Below are positions 33,101 through 45,791 of a stretch of 61,613 bases of DNA, in pieces; within the stretch, counting starts at the first letter, position 1, and every line of letters begins with the position of its first letter. A program made the translations under genes and the position numbers. The stretch lies in contig JAPEVC010000211.1 of NCBI GenBank assembly GCA_027946555.1, forward strand, positions 1 through 61,613, read 5' to 3'. Under the pieces are notes generated by a model. That model ran no database searches. It saw only the letters and a list, made by a program, of their open reading frames with translations, and was not told where the DNA came from. The stretch comes from Gnomoniopsis sp. IMI 355080 (taxonomy: Eukaryota > Ascomycota > Sordariomycetes > Diaporthales > Gnomoniaceae).

Positions 33101-36100
33101 CTTAGAGGCTTTTGCTTGTAGGTGGCGCTCCTCGATGGCTTGCAGGACCTGCGCAGATCTCGATCGGATCTCGCTCTGGTCATTGCCCAGAGTGAACAGG
33201 CAGAGACCGAGGAGCTTCCAAAAGGGAGAAGGATAATCGGAATGTTCCAATAGAACCTCAGTGACCACTGTAAAGTAGCTCTCGAGAACCCTCGGAACAT
33301 CAGTAACATAGCATCGGGAGATGCAGTGCTCCAGGAGGTAAGGGAATTCTTGGTTGTAAACGATCAGGTTCTTCAAGGCTCGTCTGCCGATCAACTTCGT
33401 ACGGTCGTTACCGTTGCTGAAGATTGCCTCAATCCAGGCCAACATGCGACGCACGTCAAATTGCAAGGAGGCACCGCTTTCTGTCGTTACACTGATAGGA
33501 CCTGCGCAGAGTGCAGCCATGGCGCTTAGGGCTGCTGTCCTCAGGTTGCGCTTTTCGATCTCCATAGCCGCCGATACGGTGCTCCTCTCGCCCATATTTT
33601 GTTGGTCGATCATTGAGCGTCTCATGCTGTCCTCTCTATGCCGAATCTGCGGCTGGTTTGGCGAGAACCCACACCATTCCTCCATTAGAGCGAAAGATGA
33701 TTTGCGAGCCTCGAAGGTCATCCACCTCGGCGGATCAGTCGTTCTATTGATACCCTCAAACAGCTCTTCCATTAGACCACAGTAATGCCGCCGCAACCTC
33801 TGGAATTCCCAGTCCATCTGAACTTCTCCGTCCATGAGAAACAGCTTCAGGTCCTTGGCGTATGAGACAAGGTTGTTTAGGATCCAATCATCCTGATACA
33901 CCTCAGGTTCCTTAAGGAAGTGAGACGTGAGCTTGTAGACGTGAGTGATCTCGGTTCTCAACAGGTCCATCTTTCGATTCCGGCGGGGACTGCTATTTGT
34001 CCGCTGATGAATTCGAGCCCTTGCCTCGTCATTACAACGAGAGGCATACCCTTGAAGCTCCTCGAGCAATGTTCGGTAAATATAAATATTGATAGAGCCC
34101 ATAGCCGTGACCACAGCCTCTCTGACAGACACGGATGAGACAGACAACAGGGGGTTGAGGTACTTGAACAGTGTCCGTGCCGACACGATTTTATCGGTCG
34201 ACGATGCAAGTGAGCCTTTGCGGAGGTGCTGATTACCATGGAGCGGGTTAGACTGTGGGTTCCCGGGATCCGCCAGCGTTGTACAGGCGAAAACTAGGAA
34301 CAGCTTCCACTGCTCCACCAAGATATCGGGTTGCGTCGTAGGTGTGCGTCCCACAAAGCGTGCACTCCCTGGATCGGAGCCGTAATACAGACCCCTCGAG
34401 GGTTCGGAGAGAAGAGTGATTGTCTTATACATCTGCAGGATGCGATTGCAGACAAGATCGCGCCCAATGGTAACGGTAAAGGGACATTTCAGATAGGCGG
34501 CGCGAATTAAGTTGGGAAATAGTTTGAACCACAAAGTTGTGTCGTAGGAAACGTCGCTTGTGCAGAGTTCAATCAAGGCACCTTGATTGTTGTTGTCTTG
34601 CATTCCTCTTTGGATGCGACTTCGCTCGGCTACCGACAGCTGATCATCTTTGAAATTCATAACTTGCATGGAGTCATTTTCAAGGATGTCGATCAGTCTC
34701 AAAGTGTCTTTTTCCTCGCTCGTCGACTTGCCGAGTGCCGTATCAAACTCTGTTATTAGCCGTAGGACAGTGGTAGCGAAATAGCGGACTGTTCGAGATT
34801 GAGAACACAGGAAGAAAAGGCCGTGGGCCTCAATCTGGTCGACCTCGGCCCATATGCTAGATATATCGAGCTGGAATCCCCTGATGTCAGCCGCATTTTC
34901 ACTTGCTTCTGCAACCGCTTCCTTTTGTCTTCGCTTGATTTCGTCGATCCAAATCTGTAATAGCTCCACGTAGAGCCTCAGAGTGTTCTCAATGTGACCA
35001 GGCCCGAGCATCCCACCGTCTGACATGGTCGAGTACCTGTCATCGAAGTTGAATATGAAACGAGAGAAGCCTGTGGTCACCTGCTGTGCATGAGACTGTC
35101 GTGCGATGGCCTTCAGAGAGCGTGCTGACGAATCAGCTATGTGGTCCTGCAGATGAGCAGTTCCAGTACACAAAAGATTGATTAGAGAATTGAACGGTAT
35201 ATCTGCCGACAGGCATCGCGGCAGAGCTTGCACGGCCACAAGAAGGAGCTCATAGAAGGCCTGTTTTGTGTCTTGTGGGTTCTGATGGTCGTCCTTGCGG
35301 AATGTGAAGGTTTCTGAAATGGGGGTCTTCGGCCCCGGGCTATTGAATTTCTCATCCAACGCAGCTTGACCGCCGAAGGTGTTGTCGCAAATGATGGTGA
35401 TCTTGCCCAGTATTTCACAAAACTTGGTATAATACTCCTTTACGGTATCACTCAGCAAGCGAGTGGCAACAGGGCTCGCCAACACCTCCTCTTCAGAGGT
35501 GTTCGCAGTCGGCCTCTGTGACAAGGTAGTTGTGGGCGAGGTCAGAATCGGGGAAGTAGGCATCCTGTCTGGCGGCGGCGGCGGGGCAGGATAGTGTAGC
35601 GGAAACGGGGGGCAGCCCTCTTCTCCCTTTTCTAAATCTGACATGATAGCCAAAAAAGCCCGGATTCCAATCACCATCTTGTCTGGATCCAAGCTTTCTA
35701 TCTTGAGGTCCTTGTTGGCGTTGAACTGGTCCGCGTGAACAAGAGGAAAGATAATATTTTTGAAGCAGTATTCCGGTTGCTTGAACCCGATTATTCTGAT
35801 GGTCTGTATGAGCGGATCTGCAACCCAGGAGTCACTTGCAAGAAGGGAACGCCGTGCTGGTGGTAGAATGAGCTTGACAACCTCATCCAATTTCCTTGCC
35901 GTGCCAGCAGCAGTATCCGTCGTTCGAGTCAAATATGTCCACACGAGTCGCGAGAGAACTTGAAGACACTGTGGTTTCGCGTATCGATCCTTGAACTTGG
36001 TCTGCAAGGGATATACAAGTTGAAGCCATTGAGATGAGAAAGTGTCTTGAGGTGAGACGCAGAGCATAGTCGTCGTCAAAGGAAATGCAAAAGCCCAGTT

Positions 36101-37827
36101 CTTTGGTTTCATGAAAATCTGCGCGAGTCGAGGACTCATATTGCTGAGAACCTCGGCCCATTTTGGATTACTGAAATCGCTGTTGCTGGCTGTAGCAGCG
36201 ATAGGCAGTAGAAGCTGTTCCAACATGTGGCAAAATGCTGATTTCACTTTGTGCCCGTGAGATCTGGTGAACAATCGCCCGAGGGCTATCATGAAGTTGC
36301 AGGTCTGATCCCAGGCTTCAGGTGGACTGGTCTTGAGTCTTAAATACTTCATCCCTCCCAAAACCAGCTCTATCTTGCCCTCAGTGGCATCTCGGTTGGC
36401 GGATATAGGACTTTTCAGGCCACTGTGCTCGTTGATAGAGCGGTCCAGATCGGCAATGAAGCGGCCTGTGACACTCTCGAGGTTGATTTCGCTCATGACG
36501 CCCAGCAGCTGTGTGAAAAGGTTCCAGTTGGCCATCTTCAAGGGTGAAAACATCAGTTGTTCGGTATCCGCAATTTTCAGCTGGCTGAAGATAATGCCTT
36601 CGAGCTTGTCTTCCATTTCGGGCGTGATCGAGGCCAAGGTACTCTGACTTATAACCTCCAAGAGTACCCGACACAGGATATAGATGGACACCAGAGACCG
36701 GCGTTCGGCCTGTGCCACGTATTCCTGTCTTGATTGGAAAAGTTGCCCATTGATGTGAAGGGGGTCTCCCATTCCGTTGGGTTGCACTGGCTCAGTATTC
36801 CTTCTTTGTAAAGGCCCAGCAGGTAAGTGACCTTTTGTTGCCATGCGCGCTTCGTTTGCAGCATCACTCTTGCTCTTCCTCCACAGCATCATAGAGTCGA
36901 TGAGGGCTTTCGGTTTTGAGCTAGCGATGTGTCCCAGGGCAGAAATGCTCTGATCGAACGTAGGATCCACGCCAGGACCACATATACTTTCGATGTGAGG
37001 TTCGGGATCGAGCGGTACGGTTATGGAATCGTTCAATTTCTCCTCTGCTTGCGCAATGAACTGATACCAAAGTTAGCATGCGTCTAGTGGCCATATGCGC
37101 CGCAGAACACCTACCGAAGTGAATAGCACATGCAGTGCATACTCCCCAACGGTCTTTTGATCATCTCTGTGGTGTCTTGAGTGGGAGTGATGTCGTGAAT
37201 GGTCACGTCTCTTTCCACTATGCATTCGCTCTGGCTTCCTTTGGCTATTCGTGCTCGCCTCTGTTGCGGATGAAGTCCTCTCGGGTAGTTGGCCCGAGGC
37301 CATGGTAGTCCCCGACATAGCGGTAGGCGGTCGAGAACCTGCCACACTGTCGCCTTCCCCACGACCGTAGGGATGCATTTCAAGCCGGTCTGGAGTTAGG
37401 CCAGCTCCGGCAGCGGCGATAATCTCTGGGCTCAGTGGGCTCGAGGAGCTGCTAGCGTGGCTTCCATTCCTTGAATGTTGTATTCTTGAATGTACGATCG
37501 AGGTCTGCCTGTGATGGCCATAGGATGCCGTAACTTTAGGTTCGGCGGCTCGATCGAAGATGCTCCCGGCGACAGAGCGAGGGGCTGGGGCGTGTATTAT
37601 GCGTGAAGGCGATGTGGATTGCGACGGTGGGGTTGCGACCAGGCCTCCGGACTGTAGCTTCTCTAGGGAGGATTCTCGCGAATGCGCCAGGAAGCGCGCA
37701 GCTCCTGAGTCCAAGTCTCCGGCTCTAAGCACTGCCTGACCCCAATCCTCGTCCTCCTCGTTGATGGGCGACCGGGGCGAGAACTTCAGAGTCTCGTAGG
37801 CATGGTCGGGCAACGTCGAGGACGGAG
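30179..37827 (-). CDS. TAO3: Cell morphogenesis scaffold Tao3/Mor2/Pag1 (Furry family)
   Basis: Two long exons are clear (37827-37115 and 37060-30179; 54-nt intron) and code for about 2531 residues. The N-terminal 230 residues are disordered and rich in Ser, His and Arg, ending in VGEYALHVLFTS, which splices to FIAQAEEKLNDSI. The Furry N-terminal domain follows (PTFDQSISALGHIASSKPKA), then thousands of residues of HEAT-like helices, a conserved C-terminal domain and an acidic/Ser-rich tail. Furry proteins scaffold NDR/Orb6/Cbk1 kinases with Mob2 in the morphogenesis network that controls polarised growth and septation. The true start is not in this exon: its 5' edge is a good acceptor (GCTAAC...TTGCACAG), so a 5' exon ends in phase 1. 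A possible one begins ATGG just before GTAAGC near 38132. Confidence 0.9.
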
Positions 37828-40364
37828 CTGTGCAAGCCGAGGCTCGTGGTTAGCATGCGTTCAGAGAGCCGACAAACGCTTGGACGTGGTAGAAGGCAAG
37901 CAGCTTTGGAAATACCAGGCACGTGTATGGGCTTTAGTACGAGGGATTCGCTTTGTAGGGAAACAAGGGCAAGGCAGGATGAGATGAAGATCGAAGTCGA
38001 GGGACCAAAAATTGTACTGTAAACGTGGGCGATAGCACCCGCAACGATTCCCCTCTTTGCAACTTGTGAAACAGGTGAGGCTCGACGACAGGCGGTTCCA
38101 CCACAGTTTCATCCACCAGGGAATAGCTTACCCATGCTTGCATCTCTCTCCGGGAATTCATATGCACACAATACCGAACCTGACAACAAAACAGCGTGCA
38201 AAGGGGAGCGTTGGGCCCTGAAAACCCCTGTTGTTCCAAGAGGTTGTCACCCGGAATGCGATGTCGCCGCCGCGTGGGCGTATGGGCGCTTACTATGATG
38301 CACCTGTTGGGAGGAGGTCAACTCAGCTGGTGGTGGGTAACATTGATGCCCTGGCATAGTCTCGTCGATGCACCCAGCCAACGAATTGACCTTACTATAC
38401 TTAGGTAGGTAGGTAGGTACCTAGTATGTAGGCGGGTAGGTAGGCCAAATCAGTGAGGATGCAAGGTACGATAATTAGGTAATCCACTAACTCAGCCGTT
38501 TTTGATCCGGGCTTACTCGATGTGATTGTTGTCTGTAAGGCTGTCCAACGCAGGTACATAGTAGGTCAAGTATCTACTGATAGACCGCTGATAATATTAG
38601 TTTGCTGCAAAATAGCGTCGCCATAGCAGGGCGTTTGGATCTCGCTAATCTAAGGCCGCAAATTTCGTACCACGCTGTCGGTGCTGCCGGGGCACCCTGA
38701 GCATGGGCGTAGACCGCGACTGTTACTAGAGCTGGCCAAATAACAAGTCTGATCCGGCGTCCTCGTGACCCGAGAAGCTGGATGTGTCTACCGAGCCCAT
38801 AACGTCCCAGATGCGTCAACACTCCGGAGTACTGGGGCCATCAGTATATAGTCCAGACGTGGGCCGAAGATCAACTTATATAATGTGTAGCTTCTGGGGG
38901 TCCTCACGGGCGGTCGGCGCCGTTTCAATTACCAGGACGGACTACTCATACTTGAATGAACACGCCCGAAGGTTTTCGGTCCCCATCTGCTTCCCGTAGC
39001 CAAGGCACGTCGGCTCCGGGTAGGCCCATTATTGTTCCTTGTCTGATGCAGACGTCTTCCAAGCAATCTGATGGTACCATTAGTATACCCTAGCTACCGT
39101 GGATAACCGATTCGTGCGAGCGCGCGTTGTATCCCGAAAGATCGATTCATGCATCAATCTTTGCTTGTGAAAAGAGGCGAGGACCGCCGACTTATTCTGT
39201 GTGATATTGCTACACATGCTACACGTAATGGCAGACAGTCCCGAGTCTACTGAACGCCGAAAGGCCAACAGCCGCCTGATTGGGTGGAAGCATGTGACAC
39301 CTTACGTCGAAAAGAAATCTAGTCGTCATTACAGGCGGCGGGCTTCCTTTCGCATTGCGTCGCAGGGTAACCAGGCAAACTTAAACTCTTGGCTTGATGG
39401 TTTCAACGTTGAAGAGTCACGCACAGGTGTTCGTCCAAGGGCGTATAATACCTTTGGTGTGATGTGTCCATGCAGGTGTAATCTCCAAGGTACGAGACCG
39501 AAGGATCAGTACTTAGTTATGCTGGTATTGTCGGAATCACCGGCCGAGGGTAAGTCTTGGACCGGATACCAGTCCTAACCAAAGATTTCATCAAGGTTTG
39601 CCTATCAGGGGTACAACACCTGGGTAGAGGTAGGTACTAATATAGATCAAGGCCGATTCACCGTTTACTTTAGTTTGAAAGGCAACCTCCGTGTCCTGAT
39701 TCCAGCCCCATCGCACTCTTCAATTATTTGGGCAAAATTATCATAATCGAAATTGAAGATAGTGGAAGCATTTGCCAGTTACACACACAGTAAGTACAGT
39801 ATATCGCTGTACGTTGTGCTTACTCGGACCTTGTACGGACCTTTCTTGTGGACACTTCTGCGCATAGTGGACCCGGACCCTCACGGCTGCGGGCGCCTAA
39901 CGCTTAGCGTTCGGCAGCAAGAAAGCCCCCGTTACCGCAGCAGATAGTCCGATATTTCCCTGGAGGCGCCACGTTGATAGTTGCTGAGTCGGCGCGCATT
40001 TGCTCTTTTCCCCCAACTCTCTTTGCTCGCTGTCCTCGGGATTTGCAACGAGAAGGATTTGCACGACTGGTCTACGCCCGAGGCTGCCTTCATTAGCCAT
40101 CTGACAGTTTACCAGCTTCCCCTTGAAAATCCGCACTCGTTCGCCCACTGCAGACAGTGACAGAAGAAAGTAAGTCTGGTCGCGCAACTCCCCGCTCTTT
40201 TGTGTTACTGCCGCCTCCGGCACTGCGCAACGCCCTTGGATGATCGACTATTTGGCGCAAAATACCTTTCGTGGAACTTCCGCTGATCTCGGGTCTCTTA
40301 CAGGACTGCACGACAAGTTTAAGCCGACCGTTTTGTCAGGTGTCCCACGGCTGTCGTCTCGAAA
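37828..40364. other. Long intergenic region between Furry/Pag1 and P450 reductase
   Basis: 2.5 kb with the Furry/Pag1 leader (and its probable 5' exon near 38132) on the left and the reductase promoter on the right. A TAGG-repeat element lies at 38401-38446. Small open frames (for example 39201-39578 plus, 38574-38822 minus) match nothing I recognise. The last 300 bases, with CT-rich stretches, look like reductase promoter and leader. Confidence 0.4.
38401..38446 (+). repeat. TAGG tandem repeat with GTACCTAG core
   Basis: TTAGG followed by three more TAGG units, then GTACCTAG, a spacer, and further GTAGG units. It is the longest copy of the dispersed TACCTAGGTA/TAGG motif in this window. It is not the telomeric TTAGGG repeat. 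Confidence 0.75.
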
Positions 40365-42558
40365 ATGGCCGAATTAGACACGCTGGACATCATTGTCCTC
40401 GCGGCGATTCTCCTCGGTACCGTCGCTTATTTTACCAAAGGGAAATTATGGGGCGTCACGAAAGATCCATATGCAAACTCGTTCGCCAACGGCCACGCCG
40501 CCAAAGCTGGAAAGACACGAAACATTCTGGAGAAGCTAGAGGAGAGCGGAAAGAACTGTGTCATCTTCTATGGATCTCAGACGGGAACGGCCGAAGACTA
40601 CGCTTCCAGGCTCGCAAAGGAAGGCAAAAGTAGATTTGGCCTCGACACTATGGTCGCTGATCTTGAGGACTACGACTACGATAACCTGGACTCTTTCCCT
40701 AGCGACAAGGTCGCCATGTTTGTCCTCGCGACCTACGGCGAGGGTGAGCCCACTGACAATGCTGTTGATTTCTACGAGTTCATCACTGGAGAGGATGTGT
40801 CTTTTTCCGAGAGCAGAGAACCTCCCCTGGACAATCTCAAGTATGTCGCATTCGGTCTCGGCAACAATACCTACGAGCACTACAACTCCATGGTCCGCAA
40901 TGTCAGCAAGGCGCTCGACAAGCTTGGCGCAACTCGGATTGGGGAGGCCGGTGAGGGTGATGATGGCGCTGGTACCATGGAAGAGGACTTCCTCGCCTGG
41001 AAGGAACCTATGTGGACTGCTCTGGCTGAGAAAATGGGTCTGGAGGAGCGCGAGGCTGTCTACGAGCCCATCTTTGGCATTACTGAACGTGAGGGTCTTA
41101 CCAAGGACTCCCCCGAGGTTTACGTCGGCGAGCCCAACAAGATGCACCTCGAAGGCACCGCCAAGGGCCCTTTCAATGCGCATAATCCGTACATTGCCCC
41201 GATCGCCGAGTCCCATGAGCTCTTCTCTGCCAAGGATCGGAACTGCCTGCACATGGAGGTTGACATTAGTGGCTCCAACTTGACCTACCAAACTGGTGAT
41301 CACATTGCTGTTTGGCCTACGAACCCCGGCAAAGAGACCGACCGCTTCCTCAATGTTCTTGGCCTTTCTGAGAAGCGCGATACCGTTATCAGCGTCAAGG
41401 CGTTGGAGCCCACGGCGAAGGTGCCGTTCCCCACCCCGACCACCTACGATGCCATTGTCCGCTACCACATGGAACTATGCGCCCCTGTATCTCGTCAATT
41501 TCTCGATACCCTGAAAGCCTTCGCACCAGACGAGGAGTCCAAGGAAGAGATGACCAAACTCGGCAGTGACAAAGACTACTTCCACGAAAAGGTCAGCAGT
41601 CAGTGCCTCAACATCGCGCAAATCCTCGAAATCGTCGGAAAAGGTCAGAAATGGTCCGCTGTTCCGTTCTCGGCTTTCATCGAAGGTATCAACAAGTTGC
41701 AGCCCCGGTACTATTCTATCTCGTCCTCAGCCCTCGTTCAACCCAAGAAAATCTCCATCACAGCCATTGTCGAAAAGCAACAGCTGCCCGGTAGAGACGA
41801 GCCATTCTATGGTGTGGCTACGAACTATCTCCTCGCGTTGAAGCAGAAACAGAATGGCGACCCCAGTCCAGAACCTTTCGGTCAGACCTACGAGATTTGC
41901 GGTCCTCGTAACAAATACGATGGTGTCCACGTGCCTGTCCACGTTCGTCACTCCAACTTCAAGCTGCCATCTGACCCATCCAAGCCCATTATTATGATCG
42001 GACCTGGCACTGGTGTCGCTCCTTTCCGTGGTTTCATTCAGGAAAGGGCCAAGGAGGCGGAGGACGGCAAAGACGTTGGCAAGACCATCCTGTTCTTCGG
42101 CTGTCGGAAGCGAACCGAGGACTTCATGTACGAGTCCGAGTGGGAGGTAAGTCTTTGGTGCTGTTGGCTATCACTGGAGAGCTTGACTAACAATACTGTA
42201 GCAACGCAAGAAGACTATGGGTGACAAATTCGAGATGCACACTGCATTTTCCCGGGAGGGCCCTGAGAAGGTCTACGTCCAACACTTGCTTAAGCAACAA
42301 GGCAAGATGATCAACGATCTCTTGGAGCAAAAGGCTTACTTCTACGTGTGCGGTGACGCTGCGAACATGGCTCGTGAAGTCAATGCTGTGCTGGTGCAGA
42401 TTATTGCTGAGCACAGAGACAAGACAGAGGCCAAGGCGGAGGAGATTGTGAAGAATATGAGAGCCGCAAACCAGTACCAGGTACATTCCAATCATATTCC
42501 TAGCCTGTCGCTCATGCAGATTCGCTAACATCGTTCACAGGAGGACGTTTGGTCATAA
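40365..42558 (+). CDS. NCP1: NADPH-cytochrome P450 reductase
   Basis: Three exons (40365-42146, 42202-42480, 42541-42558) encode 692 residues. The last exon is only 18 nt and supplies EDVWS, the standard fungal reductase end. An N-terminal membrane anchor (about 8-24) precedes the FMN domain with SQTGTAED (71-78), ATYGEGEPTDNA and FGLGNNTYEHY. The FAD part has RYYSISSS and GVATNYL. The NADPH part has IGPGTGVAPFRGFIQER, FFGCRKRTEDF and YFYVCGDAANMA. It sits on the ER facing the cytosol and passes electrons from NADPH through FAD and FMN to cytochrome P450s (ergosterol CYP51/CYP61 and detoxifying enzymes), squalene epoxidase and haem oxygenase. All cofactor motifs are intact. Confidence 0.97.
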
Positions 42559-43999
42559 GCATGTCGATATTGTGGTGTTGAATTCGCTACCAGCGAAAGA
42601 TGAGTAAGAGCGGCGCGTTTACGAAGCATTGGCTGGATACTGTTTTGGGGATACAGGAGTCTGGGGGCACTTTTTGCTACTGAGATTCATCACAATTAGA
42701 CCGACATTGATCAACATAGTGCCGCCATTAGGGTGTACCAGGTAAACTAAATTTGATTCCACTTCGACAGATTCTCCAAGATATTGTGGCCTTCAGAGGT
42801 GGCTGGAAAGCGGCATCAAGTTTTGTCTGTAATGCAACTCATGCCGTAATGCCCATCGAACAGCTCCGGAATGCAGAAGTGTCGTACTATCCGTCCATGT
42901 GCATATTAAAGACATAATATAGGCAATCAATGTACTGTGTCGAACTTCCAAGGTCCGACTGGCGATGTGTCGGTCGGCAAGTCCCGAGAATGCGGCGTCG
43001 GCCCGGGCTTTGGCGAGGGAATAACTTGCCGAACGCGGACTTGTTGAATGGATACCCACCTGGGTGGGCACCCAGGCCGCTTTTATCGAGCCCAGACCTA
43101 TATATGCCACATCCTCAGACGATCGAATGGCGTTTGTTCCAGATTAATATACTCGTCGAAGATCCCGCCGGCTGAACTCAAATCACGGAAAGCGAACGAC
43201 TTACTGCGAGTACGGACAGATTAGGCATGGTTCCCGATTGCTTTCCAACCCCCCCCCTTCTCCTCCACGCGTGTGGGAGTGGGAGGCTTGTCGCGAGATC
43301 TACAAGTACAGGTCGGGACGAATTGTAATACGGGAAGCGTTGAGCTATGTGTCTTGCACGAATGATGATTCGGGCCTTGGGCAAACCACACCGTTTGGTA
43401 GGACCCGTGATAGAGAGGGTTTCTGCCCCAACATGGCCTTCCACATTACGTCTGTGGCTGGAGGTAAAGATCGCATCGACTGCTTTCCTCTGGCGTGTGT
43501 TGCTCATGGGTGCTGCCATGTGTGAAGTTCTGGAAAGTCCTCTTTCCATGGCACGGCCGAGCGAGACATTCACAAGCCACTCGGACAGTCGTGCGTGAGA
43601 CAGTCTTCATCCCTGACGGAGCAAAAAATCCTATGAATTTTCAAGCCTCTCTGCCAGCGGGCCAGGCTCTCCTGGCTCTCTTTGCTCTGTGGCCACCTTT
43701 CGCGTCTTGTGAGATGCCACGCTGAGGCGCCACAGCTCTGGCTATTGGTTCCAGCTGGGGCATTGGAGGTGCAGATGTGTTTCTTTTTCTTGCTCGGTGT
43801 GTGTAAGTGCAGCATCTGTTTCTCCTTCTTCCGTGGGATGGGCCTGGGATCAGGATCGCTTGGTTGCAGCACGCCTTGCCTCGATGCGATGCGAAACGAC
43901 CCTGGTCCGCGCTTGTCTGCGTCTGCAATACTCCATCACTCCATAAAGGCTCTGTGTTGCCCTGCATCCGTTTGCTTGATTAATGCTCTGTTCTCAATT
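42559..43999. other. Intergenic region after P450 reductase
   Basis: About 1.4 kb with the reductase 3' flank, a C run near 43250-43258, and no recognisable gene. Open frames of about 100 codons on both strands lack family features. Confidence 0.4.
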
Positions 44000-45791
44000 C
44001 TGGGCCTCGAGATTCGTCTCGAAGTCGGGCTGTCTGTCTGTCCTCTTTAAGTATCATTATCTTTATTCCTTCAAAAGTGTGAGTTAGGGAAAAAACACAG
44101 CACCCCTTTGCTGAACTGCATACTTAATTTCTACCAAGGTCTGGAAAAGGATTGCAATACCGATAGAAGGTGGAAGACTCTCTCGATCTGCTGCTCCAAG
44201 TTGCACCGAGTGCCCATAACCTCAAGTTTGTCTTGCCCCAGCCCCATCCATATTTTCAAATTACTGGAGGCCAGCGCAGTCGATTGGGAAGGAGTTGATG
44301 TTGCAGTGGCTGTGTGACGTTATTGTGCTCGTTCATTTTGGGAATTTTGCCTGGGAAAGAGGTACCCAAGGCCTCGGAGAGGCTCATTCGGTGGGCTGCA
44401 AGGGCAACAAAGTATGTGCCTTTTAGTCTTTGATTTACTCGTGCTTTTGTGCGATATAATGGAAGAGTCTCTGTCTGACATGCCTACAGAAGAAGGATCC
44501 GGAAGAACTGCAACAAGTGGAATCAAAAGTTTGGCGAAGGTGTGCCTCTTTGGAAGACCTGTGTGGATGACAGGCAGTCTTGGGCTTGCTGTAAACTGCA
44601 TACTGCTCCTTCCACCTGGAATCGTCGTGTCAAGACTGAGGTTGAGCACCAGGCAACTGCCCAACAGCAACGCCAACAGCAACACCAACAATCTTTCACT
44701 TCTCTTTCTTGCCTCATCATCAGAACAGCCTAACAATAGTGGAAGGAGCAACACTATCCTCTTGGCTGCTGTCATCTCAACATATCTTGAGAATCATATG
44801 CTTACCTGCATCTTCTCTCCTCTTCATCCAACAACATACACCATCCACAGTCACTCCCAACTTGCTGCAGAGCTTTGTCAAATCCATTTTAATTTCAACT
44901 CCGCTCGCTTCAGACAGCATCGTCTCACTGCCTCAGCCAGATCCAGCTCTACTGTATCGCCTCTGATCTGTGTTGTACAGACTGCGTCGTAACAATAAGG
45001 TGAGCAGCTCTTCGCAAACTGACTTCCCTCTGAGCCCACCCAGCTTCACTTACTGTATCCTTCACTATTTTCAACTTGTGGTGAACTTTTGCAACCGGTT
45101 GCCCCGCCATTCAAAGCTACCATCCACCATTCTCAGATTTGATCAATCTTTTCCAAGTCCTTTGCCCCGCCGTCAAACTTGTCTTCCATAACTTGGGTCC
45201 ACGACGCGTTCTTTCAAACCCATCACCTATTTACCCAACAACCTTCCAAAGCGCTATTCTTCCAAACACATGACAGTTTCGTTAACCACTCTTTCAATCC
45301 ACCATTCTTTGCATTTATTCCTACTCTAATTTCTCAGCTTTCTATCTGCTTTCCATACTGACGACGCTGTACAGCTCAGTCTTGACAGCATCAGCATACT
45401 ACAACCAAGGTTTGTGCACACCACTTCCACACAGCGTCGCCAGCCTCTCTTACTGTGCCCTCTCCTGCTTTGCCCCCTCTTGTTTTTGCCTAATCCATAA
45501 ATCTACCAAGGTGCCCTTATAGCCTGACTTTCTGGCAACAACCTCAATACCATTCCAAAATTCACAAGCCCACTTCTTTCTTCAAATTCTCCAGCACTCA
45601 CCTACTTCTGAGGCTCCCAGAGACTCGTCAAGTGCCCCAGGCCACACTCAAAGGTTTTGCAACAGTATTCATCTCTCGTGGGGCCCTGCCATCCTCGTCA
45701 ACTCTAGTACCTTTCAACCCCTCAGGCAACACTGCCCAGCTTGTCAATACTTGATACTTATGGCTGACTATTCACTCTGCAGGAAGCGACC
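44000..45791 (+). promoter_or_regulatory. Long pyrimidine-rich leader of the RRM gene
   Basis: The 1.8 kb before the RRM protein start becomes strongly C/T- and A-rich and G-poor from about 44700, as in long 5' leaders of fungal regulatory genes. Leader introns are likely: a donor in ACCAAG/GTTTGT at 45410 and an acceptor CTCTGCAG ending at 45782, with GCTGAC before it, only nine bases before the ATG. A second donor-like AATAAG/GTGAGC lies near 45000. Several ATGs occur, including a 193-codon open frame at 44414-44992 that I do not call as a gene. Confidence 0.5.

Noticed and set aside
38401..38446. Possible interstitial telomere repeat
   Set aside because: The unit is TAGG/GTAGG with a GTACCTAG core, not TTAGGG.
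40536..41468. 310-codon minus-strand open frame inside P450 reductase
   Set aside because: It mirrors a highly conserved coding exon on the other strand, with no family features of its own.
44414..44992. 193-codon open frame in the RRM gene leader
   Set aside because: Low-complexity Ser/Asn/Leu composition in a G-poor leader; better explained as leader sequence.
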